Of a stretch of DNA of 38,646 bases, positions 37,975 through 38,646 are shown in pieces. Source of the stretch: a virus; IMG/VR virus record IMGVR_UViG_3300030101_002875, positions 3,775 to 42,420 of that record; one strand, 5' to 3'. The position numbers and the translations under genes were made by a program. Below the pieces are notes generated by a model. The model saw only the letters and a list, made by a program, of their open reading frames with translations. It was not told the origin of the DNA and made no database searches. Within the stretch, counting starts at the first letter, position 1; each line of letters starts with the position of its first letter.

Positions 37975-38211
37975 ATGAACCTCCACCGCTTTATTCGCCC
38001 TTGTCGCTTGCCAATAATTCTCGATGTTCAATATTCGGACTCGGGTGAATTATTAACCGCGTTTAGTTATGACTTATCACCCGAGCCATTTCAAAATGAT
38101 GAGCCGAGAATGGGTCATTGTGATGAGTTTACGCATGACAGTTTACTTAACCAAATTATCGGTGAACCTCGGGAAATTTCCGAGGAAGAACTCAGCACTT
38201 TATTAACCTGA
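37975..38211 (+). CDS. hypothetical early protein, 78 aa; paralogue of 518
   Basis: Shares with the gene at 518 the start pattern (H-x-F-I-R-P), LSPE, NDEP, EFT-x-D-x-L-x-NQI, EP and an acidic end. Identity is perhaps a third by eye, so the copies are old or came from different phages. It uses CTC/CCC before G (CTCGGG, CCCGAG), unlike the 518 copy. Unknown function; a DnaA-C-like gene follows both copies. Confidence 0.8.
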   Translation: MNLHRFIRPCRLPIILDVQYSDSGELLTAFSYDLSPEPFQNDEPRMGHCDEFTHDSLLNQIIGEPREISEEELSTLLT

Positions 38212-38217
38212 AAAATT

Positions 38218-38391
38218 ATGAAGACAATCAAAATACTATTAGAAGATCATCAAGAAATTTTTGATGATGAAACAGAGAATGAACTGAGGGCATCTATTCA
38301 GGAAGTCGTTAGCCAGTTCCTAGAAGACTTTGAACTAGTCGAGGTAAACATCTCGGATGATTGGGGAAACAGCCCCTACAAAAAGAAATAA
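38218..38391 (+). CDS. small acidic early protein, 57 aa
   Basis: ATG 38218 to TAA 38389-38391. Acidic and helical (LLEDHQEIFDDETENELRA; VSQFLEDFELVEVNISDDW). The highly acidic surface would suit a protein that binds a basic partner; unknown family. It separates the duplicated-family gene at 37975 from the DnaA-C-like gene; there is no counterpart between 518 and 769. Confidence 0.65.
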   Translation: MKTIKILLEDHQEIFDDETENELRASIQEVVSQFLEDFELVEVNISDDWGNSPYKKK

Positions 38392-38395
38392 ATTT

Positions 38396-38646
38396 ATGAA
38401 AACTAAAACTACACCAACAACAGCAAAAGAGATTAGACCTTTACTTAATCAAACCGTAATCATTAACCGCCTCTTAAAATCTATGAGGAACCACTCGGGA
38501 TTTGATGAGGATTATTTAAAGGACAGTACAAAACACAATGCCTCGCACTGGCGAAAGATAGGTATGTTTATCCTTGTGAAAAAATTTGGATTTACCTATG
38601 AAACTGCTGCGAATGTTTTCGGTAAGCATGCACCGCATTGTCACAT
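38396..38646 (+). CDS. 5' part of DnaA-C-like early gene (copy 1; continues at base 1)
   Basis: 83 residues up to the window end, then in frame with base 1 to 211. The part here contains SHWRKIGMFILVKKFGFTYE followed by TAANVFGKHAPHCH. This aligns with SWWRRLGVYILVQKMEWTQE of the gene at 769 (S-x-W-R-x-x-G-x-x-I-L-V-x-K) and with the DnaA domain IV signature, including an F-G then basic-His-containing turn. The His-rich turn is closer to DnaA's RDHTT than in the 769 copy. Likely a DNA-binding regulator or origin-related protein; acts in the cytoplasm on phage DNA. Confidence 0.75.
   Translation, partial: MKTKTTPTTAKEIRPLLNQTVIINRLLKSMRNHSGFDEDYLKDSTKHNASHWRKIGMFILVKKFGFTYETAANVFGKHAPHCH

Noticed and set aside
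1-38646. CRISPR array, insertion sequence or antiphage defence island
   Set aside because: No regularly spaced repeats, transposase or defence-type gene set is visible; all gene blocks fit a single podovirus.

Overview
This window looks like one complete, circularly closed genome of a T7-like podovirus (Autographivirales type), low in GC and probably marine. All convincing genes are on the + strand. Joining base 38646 to base 1 restores one open gene (38396 through the join to 211), so the cut point is arbitrary and the early region spans the ends. The order is T7-like: early genes, phage RNA polymerase, replication genes, portal, scaffold, capsid, tail tube, internal core proteins, tail fibre, terminase. 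Unlike T7 it carries a tyrosine integrase and, right behind it, the 5' half of a tRNA-Leu gene as an attP core. It is therefore probably temperate, as known or proposed for int-carrying Pelagibacter and Prochlorococcus podoviruses. The host cannot be named from sequence alone. Most starts lack a Shine-Dalgarno and have A/T-rich leaders instead.

Layout. 35.6-38.6 kb and 0-1.3 kb: early genes, mostly unknown, with candidate host-type promoters and two strong terminator-type hairpins. 1.28-2.73 kb: a strong terminator, a palindromic operator-like site, integrase, and attP with paired arm-type repeats. 2.7-11 kb: RNA polymerase, ssDNA-binding protein, endonuclease I, primase-helicase, DNA polymerase A, 5'-3' exonuclease and a dATP/dGTP diphosphohydrolase-like protein. 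11-12.7 kb: a cluster of small, often very basic proteins. 12.7-15.5 kb: a large modular adhesin-like protein and a partner, placed before the portal (not the T7 order). 15.5-31.7 kb: portal, scaffold, a small lysis-like cluster, capsid (followed by a textbook terminator), tail tube A and B, four internal virion proteins and a T7-type tail fibre. 31.7-34.9 kb: holin-like gene, small and large terminase, amidase endolysin, HExxH protein. 34.95-35.65 kb: 700 noncoding bases with repeats and hairpins, where the physical ends and early promoters would be expected.

Two larger patterns stand out. First, the palindrome CYCGRG, and CTCG/CGAG in general, is very common from about 15.5 kb to the window end, but I found no CYCGRG by eye in 1-15.5 kb. 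The genome thus looks like two segments of different origin. One seam is just before the portal gene; the other is at or near the join of the window ends. Second, at that second seam two early gene families occur twice as diverged copies in the same order (37975/518 and 38396/769; the second family resembles the DnaA C-terminal DNA-binding domain). Unequal recombination between two related phages would explain both patterns.

Because attP lies between integrase and RNA polymerase, integration would split the genome exactly there. The polymerase gene would then follow the host tRNA-Leu promoter, while integrase and the early genes would move to the far end of the prophage. This gives a simple, testable idea for how the lysogenic and lytic programmes are separated.
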